A stretch of 6,230 nucleotides of DNA, from the NCBI GenBank assembly GCA_017429885.1, contig JAFROA010000062.1, positions 1 through 6,230 on the forward strand, written 5' to 3'. The translations under genes and the position numbers were made by a program. The stretch's first letter is position 1. Every line of letters starts with the position of its first letter. Shown in pieces: positions 1 through 5,699 of the stretch. This DNA comes from Bacteroidales bacterium. Lineage in GTDB: Bacteria; Bacteroidota; Bacteroidia; Bacteroidales; UBA932. The notes under the pieces are model-generated. The model worked only from the letters and a program-made list of their open reading frames with translations, was not told the origin of the DNA and did not search any database.

Positions 1-506
1 GTCGTTTTGGCGCCAACAAGATGAGAGTCTACTGTGTCCAAAACGCTCCGTACACTTTGATGTATGACTCGTGGAAGGCTGACTCCAGGGATTTGGTACC
101 CATTAGCCCGGAGGATTCCAGAAAGAACGCCGAGGTCATATTAGCGAAGGTCCTTTCCAACAGGAAACCGCCGTACAGCCTTGCTGGAGGCATGTTTGAT
201 GTTCTCAAGGCATCAGGTGGAGATTTCTTCAAGGTCTCAAATGACGACATTGTCTACTGGCTCTTGCAGTTCTTCAATACTGAGGGATATGACATATTCC
301 CGGCAGCGGCTTCGGCTGTCGCGGCCTTGAAGAAGGCGCTGGATGAGGGGGTTGTGAAGAAGGATGAGACAGTGATGTTGAATATCACGGGAGCGGGGAT
401 GCTCAATGCCACCAAGAAGGGGTTTGAGCTCAAGAAACCAGACCTCATCCTCAGCACCGACCTTTCCGCCGAAGAAGTCATCGCCTCCGTCGACAGCCTC
501 TTCTAG
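1..506 (+). CDS. Cysteate synthase, C-terminal part (5' end outside window)
   Basis: PLP-dependent enzyme of the threonine-synthase-like fold. Cysteate synthase makes L-cysteate from O-phosphoserine and sulfite in the cytoplasm. The frame is open to the left edge (first full codon at 3, reading RFGANKMRVY), so the Met at 21 is internal. About 167 residues remain of a protein usually near 420-430. From memory, the fragment follows the archaeal and Bacteroidales cysteate synthase C-terminus: QNAPYTLMYDSW, then VLSNRKPPYSLAGGMFD (about 150-200), EGYDIFPAAASAVAAL (about 282-329) and MLNITGAGML (from 375). The PLP lysine lies upstream and cannot be checked. Many relatives read NITGGG where this one reads NITGAG. 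In Bacteroidota, cysteate is the head-group precursor of sulfonolipids (capnine, sulfobactin type), so this organism may make them; that is inference. A divergent threonine synthase is the main alternative. The stop is TAG, and no Rho-independent terminator follows. Confidence 0.82.
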   Translation, partial: RFGANKMRVYCVQNAPYTLMYDSWKADSRDLVPISPEDSRKNAEVILAKVLSNRKPPYSLAGGMFDVLKASGGDFFKVSNDDIVYWLLQFFNTEGYDIFPAAASAVAALKKALDEGVVKKDETVMLNITGAGMLNATKKGFELKKPDLILSTDLSAEEVIASVDSLF

Positions 507-569
507 CCATTTACCTTTAGGTATCACCAAGGTCAAGTGTCGAGGAGTCATCCCCTGTCGGAACTCCGT

Positions 570-623
570 TCGCTTCGCTCACTCCGGCCCCTCCCAACGC
601 CATCGTCGTCCTCGCTTCGCTCA
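570..623. repeat. 12-mer direct repeat TCGCTTCGCTCA, two copies 42 bp apart
   Basis: The 12-mer occurs exactly at 570-581 and 612-623. Each copy is followed by a second shared word, GGCCCCTCCC, at 586-595 and 639-648, so the order 12-mer then C-rich word is duplicated with a different spacer. A degenerate inverted copy of the first unit (573-586) lies at 751-764, with 12 of 14 bases pairing. This links the C-rich left half of the intergenic block to its G-rich right half. Confidence 0.65.
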
Positions 624-656
624 GACTCGTTGTCGTCGGGCCCCTCCCCCTGCCCA

Positions 657-674
657 CTGTCCGGGGGTGGACAG
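657..674. repeat. GC hairpin CTGTCC / GGACAG
   Basis: A perfect 6-bp stem (657-662 with 669-674) has a G-rich loop, GGGGGT. No T-run follows on the + strand and no A-run precedes it, so it is not a standard intrinsic terminator on either strand. It sits inside the larger inverted repeat and is probably a substructure of it. Confidence 0.5.
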
Positions 675-695
675 GTCCTCCAGGGAGTGACTCCT

Positions 696-750
696 CGCCA
701 CTGTCTCCATTCGGCCGGTGGCGTCCCCGACGGGGGCCTAGGAGAATGGA
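696..750. repeat. Overlapping alternative stems in the centre of the intergenic block
   Basis: Two stems compete for the same bases. CGCCAC at 696-701 pairs with GTGGCG at 718-723, and TCCATTC at 706-712 pairs with GAATGGA at 744-750. A further CCCC/GGGG pairing with loop GAC lies within the second (725-728 with 732-735). The first stem uses the outer edge of the 541/697 inverted repeat arm, so forming it would disturb that long-range pairing. Mutually exclusive stems can indicate a switching RNA, but in GC-rich sequence they can also arise by chance. Confidence 0.4.
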
Positions 751-752
751 CG

Positions 753-823
753 TAGCGAGCGAAGGCCAGGCCGGCAAGAGGCGAGCGTCTGTCTGAGGGC
801 CGTCAGGCCCGAGTTAGCGAGCG
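753..823. repeat. Short direct repeats: GCGAGCG x3, TAGCGAGCG x2
   Basis: GCGAGCG occurs at 755-761, 781-787 and 817-823. The first and last copies extend to the 9-mer TAGCGAGCG (753-761 and 815-823). The orientation is opposite to the CTTCGCTC words of the left half. The spacing is irregular (26 and 36 bp), so this is not a tandem or CRISPR-type array. Confidence 0.55.
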
Positions 824-905
824 GCCGAGCATGGCCGATGCGAGTAGTTCAGTCGACGTGGTACCCCGGAGGGGAGCGCCACCGGACGATAGAAACACAG
901 TTTAG

Positions 906-914
906 TATTAGTTG
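906..914 (+). promoter_or_regulatory. Weak candidate -7 box for the glycosidase gene
   Basis: TATTAGTTG resembles the Bacteroidota -7 box TAnnTTTG only if one extra base is allowed, and no convincing TTTG lies about 20 bp upstream. It is listed because it sits in the single AT-rich patch after the GC-rich block and ends 3 bases before the chosen ATG, the same placement as the better box in front of the symporter. Confidence 0.2.
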
Positions 915-917
915 ATT

Positions 918-3578
918 ATGATGAAGAGGATTATTTTAGCGATCATCACTTTGGGAGCTGGCGTCATGTCATGGGGGCAGACGCTTGATTCAAGACTGGG
1001 GCACAACGGGAAGTACGTGTGGAAGATGTCCAAGGAATCTGAGACAAGAGCCACTGCAGCCGAATTGTCCGCAGCCGGTTTTGACGACTCCTCCTGGATG
1101 GAAGCCATTGTGCCTGGGACAGTTCTGACATCATTAGTCGAAAACGGAGTGTACCCGGAGCCATATTATGGAACCAACAACAAGATCTCGGAAAAGAAGA
1201 TCCCCGACATCATAGACACAGGAAGGGAGTTCTGGACATATTGGTTCAGGACAGAATTCGACTCCCCCGCCCTGAAAGAAGGAGAGCGAGTCTGGCTCCA
1301 TCCACAAGGGATCAACTACAGGGCCGAATGGTGGTTGAACGGCCACCTGGTCAGTGTCATGGCAGGAATGTTCAATGACGACCTCATTGACATCACCGAC
1401 TTCGTCAGCAAGGACGGCCACAACGCCCTGGCCGCGCTAGTGAAACCAGTGGATATTCCAGGAACAACCATGCCCAAGCCATGGGGAGCCCCCGGAGAGA
1501 ACCGCAACGGAGGCGACGGCGATATCGGTTGGAACACCACCCAACTCATGACAGTCGGCTGGGACTTCTCGTACGACGACGGTATACGTGACCGCAACAC
1601 CGGCATCTGGAAATCAGTTGAGGTCTTCAAGACCGGACCAGTCAGGCTGGACTCCCCTTTCATCAGGAGTTCCTTTCCTGATCAAGATTTGTCAACCGCG
1701 GCTCAGACAGTAACTGTCGGACTGGTGAACCCTGCCAGCGGTTTCCAGAACAACACACCAGTGAAATGCCTTGTGAGCGGTGAGATTGAGGGAACAGGAA
1801 TCTCATTCTCAAAAGAAGTCTCGCTGATCCGTGGTGAGGAACCGTTGGTCACATTCACACCGGAGGAATATCCCCAACTCGTTATTAAGAATCCCAGGCT
1901 CTGGTGGCCAAAGAACAAAGGTTCCCAGGAACTCTACAAACTTAAGCTTTCCGTCTCTGTGGGAGGGGCTGTATCGGACTCCAAGGAAGTGACATTCGGT
2001 ATCAGGGACGTCCAAGTCACCACCGACACTCCTGATGGTTCGAAAGTATTCATTGTCAATGTAAAACGCATGTTCAACAGGGGCAGCAACTGGATCCCTG
2101 AAGCCATGCTGCGAACCAATGACGACAGGATGCGGACCGAATTGGCCTACACGGACCAGTCGGGAATCAACTTCCTCAGGCTTTGGGGCGGCGGAATCGC
2201 GGAAAGCGACCTCTTCTACCAACTTTGCGACGAATACGGTATCATGGTCTGGCAAGAGTTCTGGATGACAGGCGACACCCGCCACCCGCACGACAAGTCA
2301 ATCTATTTCAATAATGTGGCTTCAACCGTGAAGAGAATCCGCAACCACCCGTCCATAGTATTCTACGTGGCATCCAATGAAAGCACCGAGGTTAGCGGCA
2401 CCCCTTCCCTGCTGGATCATCTCGATGGCACCCGTCCGTACCAAATGCAGTCCGAATGCGACGGAATCCACGACGGGAGCCCCTATAAGCAGGTCAACCC
2501 AATGAGGCACTATACCAATACGGCCTCCGACCGCGGTAGCCGTGTTGACGGCTTCAATCCTGAATATGGCGCCCCGACCCTGCCCGTGATTGAGACTCTC
2601 AGGAAAATGATGCCTGAGGACAAGCTCTGGCCGATTGATAAGCCAACATGGAACTATTTGGACGGCAACGGATTCCACTTGATGACCACTCTCTACGACG
2701 ATATGGTCCGCTGCTATGGGGAGCCCTCCGGAATAGAGGACTACGCCCGAAAAGGGCAGCTTGTCGGAGCCATGAACTCAAAGAGCATCTGGGAGGTCTG
2801 GAATTATAACCGTCTTGATGACGGCGACCGCTTCTGCTCCGGACTCCTTTTCTGGTACCATAACTGCCCCAATGTCCAAGTCTGCGCCAGGATGTGGGAC
2901 TATTACCTGGAGCCGACCGCATCGCTGTATCACACGATGCATTCGCTTGAGCCTCTGCATGTTCAGTTCGATTACTTAAAGAATACTGTCAGTATTATCA
3001 ATGACTGCCCGGAGCCAGTTCCGGCCCTCAAGTTGAAAGCCAGACTGTACGACCTCTCAAGCAAACTCGTGAAGTTATGGGATATCCCGGTTGACGCCCC
3101 GGCAGAGACGGCGTTGGATGATGTGCTGACTCTCGAATTTCCAGAGAGTATCTCTCAAGTCCACTTCATCTGCTTAACGCTGACAGACAAGACAGGGCAG
3201 CAAGTATTATCTGAGAACTTCTACTGGCGCTCTAAAGACTCCTACGAGGGCCCTCAAACTGTGACGGGCCCATGCACCTCAGGTTTCGAGCAACTGCAGG
3301 ATATGCCCAAAGCCTCAGTCAAGGTAATTAAGCGTGTACTTCCTGGCGGAGACATTGAAGTGACCATGAAGAACACATCTTCCAAGATAGCGTTTTTCAA
3401 CAGGTTACAACTCAGGGACGATTCCGGCAATCCCATCCACGGAACAATGTATTCAGACAATTTCGTGACCCTCCTACCAAGGGCTTCCAAGACTATATAT
3501 ATCAAGCCAGCGGCATGTTCACCCGCCGCGGCAAAAGTCTATTTCGAGGGATGGAATTCCGGAAACAAAACTCTATAG
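918..3578 (+). CDS. Secreted glycoside hydrolase family 2, endo-beta-mannosidase/exo-beta-glucosaminidase type
   Basis: Probable periplasmic retaining exo- or endo-glycosidase of about 886 residues. I start at ATG 918; a TTG at 912 in frame is less likely, and ATG 921 is also possible. A signal peptide covers residues 1 to about 20 (KR, hydrophobic run, cut near WGQ-TLDS). It has no lipobox cysteine, so it is not a lipoprotein. An N-terminal jelly-roll follows (about 25-235), ending in the GH2 signature GIRDRNTGIW (222-231), then an Ig-like domain. The TIM barrel carries RLWGGG (421-426), WQEFW (445-449), the acid/base in SNES (Asn487-Glu488) and the likely nucleophile in FNPEYG (Glu549). EPLHVQFDY (678-686) begins the C-terminal beta domains. 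RLWGGG, WQEFW and FNPE-G recall plant endo-beta-mannosidase, which cuts the Man-beta-1,4-GlcNAc link of N-glycans; the overall length and the EPLHVQ region also recall exo-beta-glucosaminidase. The exact substrate is unknown. The rhomboid gene follows by 4 bp. Confidence 0.85.
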   Translation: MMKRIILAIITLGAGVMSWGQTLDSRLGHNGKYVWKMSKESETRATAAELSAAGFDDSSWMEAIVPGTVLTSLVENGVYPEPYYGTNNKISEKKIPDIIDTGREFWTYWFRTEFDSPALKEGERVWLHPQGINYRAEWWLNGHLVSVMAGMFNDDLIDITDFVSKDGHNALAALVKPVDIPGTTMPKPWGAPGENRNGGDGDIGWNTTQLMTVGWDFSYDDGIRDRNTGIWKSVEVFKTGPVRLDSPFIRSSFPDQDLSTAAQTVTVGLVNPASGFQNNTPVKCLVSGEIEGTGISFSKEVSLIRGEEPLVTFTPEEYPQLVIKNPRLWWPKNKGSQELYKLKLSVSVGGAVSDSKEVTFGIRDVQVTTDTPDGSKVFIVNVKRMFNRGSNWIPEAMLRTNDDRMRTELAYTDQSGINFLRLWGGGIAESDLFYQLCDEYGIMVWQEFWMTGDTRHPHDKSIYFNNVASTVKRIRNHPSIVFYVASNESTEVSGTPSLLDHLDGTRPYQMQSECDGIHDGSPYKQVNPMRHYTNTASDRGSRVDGFNPEYGAPTLPVIETLRKMMPEDKLWPIDKPTWNYLDGNGFHLMTTLYDDMVRCYGEPSGIEDYARKGQLVGAMNSKSIWEVWNYNRLDDGDRFCSGLLFWYHNCPNVQVCARMWDYYLEPTASLYHTMHSLEPLHVQFDYLKNTVSIINDCPEPVPALKLKARLYDLSSKLVKLWDIPVDAPAETALDDVLTLEFPESISQVHFICLTLTDKTGQQVLSENFYWRSKDSYEGPQTVTGPCTSGFEQLQDMPKASVKVIKRVLPGGDIEVTMKNTSSKIAFFNRLQLRDDSGNPIHGTMYSDNFVTLLPRASKTIYIKPAACSPAAAKVYFEGWNSGNKTL

Positions 3579-3582
3579 AGGC

Positions 3583-4200
3583 ATGGTGACCATAATCATC
3601 ATACTTGTCACCGCCGCTGTCAGCGTTCTTTGCTTCTATGGCACTCTTGACATCGATGCGTTGAAATTCAACGCCTACGGTGTCGCACACCGGGGGCAGT
3701 GGCACAGAACGCTAACCTACGGCCTGGTACATGGAGGGTGGGGACACCTGTTCTTCAACATGCTGACCCTCTATTTCTTCGGCGATGTGGTCGAGAAGTA
3801 TTTCGCGGCGGCCTTCGGAGCGAAGACTGGAGTGATCCTTTATATCGCTCTCTACGTCAGCGCTATCGTTGTCTCGACAATCGGTGATCTGATCAAGTAT
3901 AAAGACAACCCGTCTTACAATGCCGTGGGAGCCTCCGGGGCAGTTTCCGCAGTGCTTTTCGCATCGATACTTTTCGAGCCGAAAATGGGAATATACATTT
4001 ACCTTATTCCCATCCCGGTGCCGGGCTACATTTTCGCGCCTCTATACTTGCTGTATTGCTGGTATATGGCCAAGAGGAATATGGACAACATCGGTCATAC
4101 AGCCCACTTCTGGGGAGCGGTATATGGCTTCCTGTTCCCCATATTCCTGAGGCCAGACATTATCACTCACTTCCTGATGAAGCTCGGATTGGCCGCATAA
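3583..4200 (+). CDS. Rhomboid family intramembrane serine protease
   Basis: Complete 205-residue inner-membrane protease that cuts transmembrane segments of other proteins. It has the six-helix bacterial core only, with no cytoplasmic domain: helices lie near residues 3-20, 57-75, 83-101, 113-131, 137-158 and 172-189. The catalytic dyad is Ser118 in GASG and His175 in HFWGAVYG, the same H-x-x-G-x-x-x-G spacing as E. coli GlpG His254. The oxyanion-side HxxxN is present as His55-Asn59 within HGGWGHLFFN. The IPIPVPGYIF stretch before helix 5 ends is common in Bacteroidota rhomboids. All key residues are intact, so an active protease is expected. The ATG lies 4 bp after the glycosidase stop, which implies co-transcription and probable translational coupling. 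The substrate is unknown; the glycosidase has no membrane segment beyond its signal peptide, so it is not an obvious target. Confidence 0.92.
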   Translation: MVTIIIILVTAAVSVLCFYGTLDIDALKFNAYGVAHRGQWHRTLTYGLVHGGWGHLFFNMLTLYFFGDVVEKYFAAAFGAKTGVILYIALYVSAIVVSTIGDLIKYKDNPSYNAVGASGAVSAVLFASILFEPKMGIYIYLIPIPVPGYIFAPLYLLYCWYMAKRNMDNIGHTAHFWGAVYGFLFPIFLRPDIITHFLMKLGLAA

Positions 4201-4207
4201 GGCCACC

Positions 4208-4217
4208 ACGTTAACGT
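4208..4217. other. Perfect 10-bp palindrome at the convergent gene junction
   Basis: ACGTTAACGT spans the last bases between the rhomboid and symporter genes and covers the symporter stop codon. It is too short, and its T-run too weak, to be a convincing bidirectional terminator. No other terminator is visible between the two stop codons. Confidence 0.4.
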
Positions 4218-5599
4218 TTCTCGTAGTCCTCTAGGGCGGCGAAAGCTTTGGGGGCGAGAATGATTATAGCCACGACATTGACCCAGGCCATCAGCCCTAC
4301 CCCGATGTCGCCCATCGTCCACACCGTATTGGCTTCCTTCACAGCTCCGAAAACTACGGAACCCAGAATCACGACCTGAAGGATTCTGATGAGTATTTTC
4401 TCCACTTTGGGAGAGATTCCCTCTTTAAGGTTACACAAGTACAACACACTGGACTCCGAGTAGAAATAATAGGCCATCACGGTCGTGAACACGAAGAAGG
4501 CCAGGGCGATACTGACAAAGACGCTTCCGAAGCCGCCGATCACGGAGTCAACAGCCGCCTGGGTATATCCGACATAGTTGGCGCCGAGGCCCGGGTCGTT
4601 TGCCACGAGCATCTCCCCCGTCTTGGCATCCAGGATGTTGAAGGTCCCGGCTGAGAGGATCATGAGGGCGGTGGCGGTACAGACCAGGAGGGTGTCTACA
4701 TATACCGAGAAAGCCTGGACCAGACCCTGCTCCGCAGGATGCTTCACATCAGCGGAGGCGGAAGGGATGGCACCGGTACCTTGCCCAGCCTCATTGGAGA
4801 ACAGCCCTCTTTTGACTCCCATCATGATGGTCGAGCCCAGGATACCTCCACATAAAGGATTTACTCCGAACGCGTTCTGGACTATAAGTGACAATAGTCC
4901 CGGGATCGCTTTCCAGTTCAGGGCAAGAATCACGATCGAAATCAACACATACACGACAGCCATGAACGGAGTGACCAGAGAGGCTGCCTTGGCGATTCTC
5001 TTGACTCCCCCCACGATAACGAGCCCAAGTATGAACGCCAGCACCAGGCCAGAGATCAGAGGGTTTATCCCGAAGGAGTTCATGGCCGCGGCGGAAAGAC
5101 CGTTGGACTGGACCGTGGGCAGCAAAAGACCGGTAGCGACAATGGTCACAACAGCGAAGAGGATGGCCATCCAGCGTGCCTTAAGTCCTTTCTCAATATA
5201 AGTCGCTGGACCGCCTCTGAAGCCGGTATGATGTGAGAACTTGAATATCTGCGCCAATGTCGACTCCACATAGGCCGTGGAAGCGCCGAAAAAAGCGATT
5301 ATCCACATCCAGAATATAGCTCCCGGACCACCAAGGGCTATAGCTGTGGCGACTCCGACGATATTCCCTGTACCGACCCTGCCGGAGAGGGCGATGCAGA
5401 AAGCCTCGAAGGACGAGACCCCTTTTTTCTCGGAATCCTTATCCCTCTTGCGGAACAACAGCCTGGTCATGAGACCTATACGCCGGATCTGGACAAACCG
5501 GGTGCGAGTGGAGAAATACAAGCCGGCACCGACCAGTAAGACAACCAGAGCCGGACTCCAAATGACATTATTTATCGCGGATACAATCTTCTCGAACAT
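4211..5599 (-). CDS. Sodium:alanine (AGCS family) amino-acid symporter
   Basis: Inner-membrane carrier of the alanine or glycine:cation symporter family (AlsT/DagA/AgcS type), which imports small neutral amino acids such as alanine or glycine with Na+ or H+. I start at ATG 5599, giving 462 residues, the usual family length; a TTG two codons upstream falls inside a promoter-like box. The family N-terminus is seen as INNVIWSPALVVLLVGAGLYF, then TRTRFVQ (31-37). GRVGTGNIVGVATAI (73-87) is the conserved first transport motif. GVKRGLFSNEAG (261-272), followed by GQGTGAIPSASA and HPAEQGLVQAFSVYVDT, is the family hallmark. About 10-11 hydrophobic segments are visible, with no frameshift. The specific substrate (Ala, Gly, or D-Ala) cannot be read from the sequence. 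It converges on the rhomboid gene with 10 bp between stops. Confidence 0.95.
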   Translation of the reverse strand: MFEKIVSAINNVIWSPALVVLLVGAGLYFSTRTRFVQIRRIGLMTRLLFRKRDKDSEKKGVSSFEAFCIALSGRVGTGNIVGVATAIALGGPGAIFWMWIIAFFGASTAYVESTLAQIFKFSHHTGFRGGPATYIEKGLKARWMAILFAVVTIVATGLLLPTVQSNGLSAAAMNSFGINPLISGLVLAFILGLVIVGGVKRIAKAASLVTPFMAVVYVLISIVILALNWKAIPGLLSLIVQNAFGVNPLCGGILGSTIMMGVKRGLFSNEAGQGTGAIPSASADVKHPAEQGLVQAFSVYVDTLLVCTATALMILSAGTFNILDAKTGEMLVANDPGLGANYVGYTQAAVDSVIGGFGSVFVSIALAFFVFTTVMAYYFYSESSVLYLCNLKEGISPKVEKILIRILQVVILGSVVFGAVKEANTVWTMGDIGVGLMAWVNVVAIIILAPKAFAALEDYEKR

Positions 5600-5602
5600 G
5601 CT

Positions 5603-5632
5603 CAAATATAGGAATTTATATCAAAACGCAAG
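5603..5632 (-). promoter_or_regulatory. Candidate Bacteroidota promoter for the AGCS symporter
   Basis: On the - strand TATATTTG (5610-5603) matches the Bacteroidota -7 consensus TAnnTTTG exactly. A CTTG at 5632-5629 lies 18 bp upstream and could serve as a one-mismatch -33 element (consensus TTTG); a perfect TTTG at 5625-5622 is too close. The region is AT-rich and begins just after the aquaporin terminator. The box ends only 3 bases before the ATG, so the transcript would start at or next to the start codon. Confidence 0.45.
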
Positions 5633-5648
5633 AAGAAAATCCTTATTA

Positions 5649-5681
5649 AAACGAAAAAGGCCGGCACAACCGGCCGGCCTT
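5649..5681 (-). terminator. Rho-independent terminator of the aquaporin gene
   Basis: On the - strand a perfect 9-bp stem AAGGCCGGC/GCCGGCCTT (arms 5681-5673 and 5665-5657) with a 7-base loop is followed directly by a T-rich tract, TTTTTCGTTTTAAT. It begins about 19 bp after the aquaporin stop. The + strand side lacks a T-run after the stem, so it acts on - strand transcripts only. It separates the aquaporin and symporter into different transcription units. Confidence 0.88.
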
Positions 5682-5699
5682 GTATCAACGCTTGGATGA

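Larger units (their letters stand above)
534..704. repeat. Imperfect inverted repeat, arms about 534-557 and 681-704
   Basis: CGAGGAGTCA at 541-550 is matched exactly by its reverse complement TGACTCCTCG at 688-697. The pairing continues inward with two mismatches (551-557 against 681-687, 15 of 17 overall) and outward through AGTG at 536-539 with one mismatch between. The arms enclose about 120 bp of C-rich sequence that is not itself symmetric. The right arm also contains a local palindrome, GGAGT-G-ACTCC (684-694). The pattern fits either the terminal repeats of a small non-autonomous element or the closing stem of a folded RNA. I could not identify a target-site duplication. Confidence 0.6.
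507..917. other. Structured GC-rich intergenic region
   Basis: No credible gene lies here. Short open frames on both strands have compositions dominated by Arg, Pro, Ser and Gly and match no family. Hand counts give about 67% GC over 541-900, well above the flanking genes. On the + strand C outnumbers G 54 to 26 over 541-660, but G outnumbers C 72 to 49 over 721-900. The block holds a long imperfect inverted repeat, a repeated 12-mer, three copies of GCGAGCG, and several GC stems (listed separately). Further small stems are GGGCC/GGCCC at 797-801/806-810 with loop GTCA, and CGGCC/GGCCG at 822-826/833-837. The last 25 bases or so before the glycosidase are AT-rich and may hold its promoter. 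The block looks like a dispersed intergenic repeat or a structured RNA; neither can be proven from one copy. Confidence 0.75.

Noticed and set aside
512..523. Terminator after the cysteate synthase gene (TACC-TTTA-GGTA)
   Set aside because: The stem is only 4 bp and no T-run follows.
698..770. Cobalamin riboswitch, suggested by GCCACTG at 698 and GAAGGCC at 761
   Set aside because: The two words are too far apart, other conserved riboswitch blocks are missing, and the downstream gene is a glycosidase with no cobalamin link.
406..777. Open frames on both strands across the end of the cysteate synthase gene and the intergenic block
   Set aside because: Their composition (Arg, Pro, Ser, Gly rich) follows from the GC-rich repeats, they overlap a real gene in another frame, and they resemble no protein family.
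753..823. CRISPR-like array of GCGAGCG words
   Set aside because: The repeats are only 7-9 bp, the spacing is irregular, and no cas gene is present.
1809..2291. Antisense open frame within the glycosidase gene
   Set aside because: The + strand reading contains the GH2 core motifs; the reverse frame has no recognisable domain or start context.
4578..5201. Long + strand open frame opposite the symporter gene
   Set aside because: It is the antisense shadow of a well-supported transporter and its translation shows no family features.
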